NCBI RefSeq assembly: GCF_018141105.1
Contig: NZ_CP054839.1
Span: 8,125,411-8,189,410 of the forward strand
Origin: Saccharopolyspora erythraea
Lineage (GTDB): Bacteria; Actinomycetota; Actinomycetes; Mycobacteriales; Pseudonocardiaceae
Direction of reading: 5' to 3'
Length of the DNA: 64,000 bases
Shown here: positions 62,901 to 64,000 of the stretch, one piece after another
Numbering within the stretch: position 1 is the first letter of the stretch
How the letters are laid out: each line of letters begins with the position of its first letter
The notes under the pieces: generated by a model
The model's input: only the letters and a program-made list of their open reading frames with translations
The model's database searches: none
Told to the model about the DNA's origin: nothing
Made by a program: the position numbers and the translations under genes

Positions 62901-63380
62901 TTAGAACGGCGGCTCGTCGCTGAACCCGCCGCCGGAACCGGCAGGCGGGGCCGAACCCCACGGGTCGTCCGCGGGCGGGGCGCCCCCACTGGGGCCGCCG
63001 AACCCGCCACCGCTGCGGCTGACCTTGTTGACCTTCGCGGTCGCGTAGCGCAGCGAGGGGCCGATCTCGTCGACCTCCAGCTCGACGACGGTGCGCTTCT
63101 CGCCTTCCTTCGTCTCGAAGGAACGCTGGCGCAGCCGGCCCTGCACGACCACCCGCATGCCGCGGGTGAGCGACTCCGCGACGTTCTCCGCCGCCTGCCG
63201 CCAGATGTTGCAGCGCAGGAACAGCGCCTCGCCGTCCTTCCACTCGCCGCTCTGGCGGTCGAACGTCCGGGGCGTGGAGGCGACCGTGAAGTTCGCCACC
63301 GCGGCGCCGGACGGGGTGAAGCGCAGTTCCGGGTCGGCGGTCAGGTTGCCGACCACCGTGATTACCGTTTCACCAGCCAT
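62901..63380 (-). CDS. ssb: Single-stranded DNA-binding protein
   Basis: 159 residues. The OB fold covers 1-115 ([60 protein letters not shown]). A Gly-rich flexible tail follows, ending in the acidic protein-interaction tip SDEPPF. The position between rpsF and rpsR is standard. ATG 63380. Confidence 0.97.
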   Translation of the reverse strand: MAGETVITVVGNLTADPELRFTPSGAAVANFTVASTPRTFDRQSGEWKDGEALFLRCNIWRQAAENVAESLTRGMRVVVQGRLRQRSFETKEGEKRTVVELEVDEIGPSLRYATAKVNKVSRSGGGFGGPSGGAPPADDPWGSAPPAGSGGGFSDEPPF

Positions 63381-63435
63381 CGCCTGGGGACTCCAGTCTC
63401 CTAGATGCGGGTTCGCCTGCTGCGCTGTCCGCCGG

Positions 63436-63795
63436 TCAGGCGGGCGCCTCGGTGCGGGGCTTGGCCGCCTTGGCCGCGGCGCGGGCCACGCGGGCCGCCT
63501 TGCGCGGCTCGACAACCCGGCGCAGGACCTTGGTCCGCAGCACCGTCTCGTTGAGGTTCAGCTGGCGGTCCAGCTCCTTGACGGAGGCCGGCTCGCTGTT
63601 GAGGTCGAGGACCACGTAGATGCCCTCGGCCTGCTTGTCGATCTCGTAGGCGAGCCGGCGGCGGCCCCAGACGTCGACCTTCTCGACGCTGCCACCGTCG
63701 TTGCGGATGACGTTGAGGAAGTTTTCCAGTGACGGAGCGACAGTGCGCTCGTCCAGGCTCGGGTCGAGGATGACCATGAGCTCGTAATGACGCAT
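63436..63795 (-). CDS. rpsF: 30S ribosomal protein S6
   Basis: 119 residues: [36 protein letters not shown] and [15 protein letters not shown] are S6 hallmarks, followed by an Ala/Lys/Arg-rich C-terminal extension. ATG 63795 matches the family start, although AGGAGG is 12 bases away and a GTG at 63804 sits closer to it. First gene of the operon; its promoter should lie in or beyond 63796-64000. Confidence 0.96.
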   Translation of the reverse strand: MRHYELMVILDPSLDERTVAPSLENFLNVIRNDGGSVEKVDVWGRRRLAYEIDKQAEGIYVVLDLNSEPASVKELDRQLNLNETVLRTKVLRRVVEPRKAARVARAAAKAAKPRTEAPA

Positions 63796-64000
63796 GAAGA
63801 CCACTCACCTCCTGTGGACTCACGGCCACGGGCTTTCCGTGGCAGGAGGGTCGTCGCGTCGACGAACCGTTCAAAGGTAGCAAGCGCGCCCGGCGGACCT
63901 CACCGGGGGCCTCACGCCGCAGGTCACGCCCGGTCCGAGGCCGTACCGGCGGAGCCTGGTCACTGCCTCCGCAGGACCCACGTGCGCACGAGCGCGGCGG
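63796..64000. other. Leader/promoter region of the rpsF operon
   Basis: Contains the AGGAGG ribosome site of rpsF (63808-63813 on the minus strand) and no supported gene up to the window end. Confidence 0.5.

Overview
The window is high-GC chromosomal DNA from an actinomycete. GTG and TTG starts are common, and the families present (GPP34, VanW, Eis-type GNAT, an HtdX/FabG4/FadA2 cluster, a DnaB class 3 intein, a C+ S18) are typical of actinobacteria. The mix best fits Pseudonocardiales, possibly Saccharopolyspora; that placement is inference. The rpsF-ssb-rpsR-rplI-dnaB block at the right end, a DnaA-box-like cluster beside dnaB and a parS-like site at the left edge suggest that the replication origin is not far away. 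No rRNA, tRNA, CRISPR array, insertion sequence or prophage was seen.

Left third (1-24 kb): a polar amino-acid ABC importer (ATPase, permease, lipoprotein), a secreted endonuclease/exonuclease/phosphatase-fold protein, a 59-residue PspC protein, a small ABC exporter pair, an M20 peptidase and a GPP34 protein. Next comes a three-gene 2-oxoacid dehydrogenase operon (E1 alpha, E1 beta, E2), a secreted C39-like peptidase and a PNPOx-fold protein. A fatty-acid cluster follows (TetR, HtdX-like hydratase, FabG4-like reductase, FadA2-like thiolase) with two matching 20-bp operators. Then come a SIMPL protein, two ArsR-SRPBCC pairs, an AAA ATPase and two neighbouring genes that both read as frameshifted.

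Middle (24-47 kb): a thioredoxin-NHL protein, a stand-alone Cpn10-like protein, a large VanW protein, and two paralogous PhoX phosphatases in direct orientation that flank an efflux pump / PEP-synthase-like phosphotransferase / TetR operon. Downstream, an MFS exporter sits between two roughly 1-kb non-coding tracts built from degenerate short tandem repeats. A 628-residue protein of unknown function, a small unknown protein and a LuxR-type STAND regulator follow.

Right third (47-64 kb): a TetR regulator with a 160-residue extra domain faces a lone clpX. Then come a methyltransferase, WYL and GlxA-type regulators with a divergent oxidoreductase, a decayed methyltransferase, an XRE-cupin regulator that looks internally deleted, an Eis-like acetyltransferase, HxlR/RidA and XRE/methionine-aminopeptidase divergent pairs (the latter with twin operators), and the replication/ribosomal block with an intein-bearing dnaB.

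Much of the window consists of small regulator-target modules arranged as divergent pairs or short operons, each with a visible inverted repeat. Functions are assigned by reading motifs; no database search was possible.
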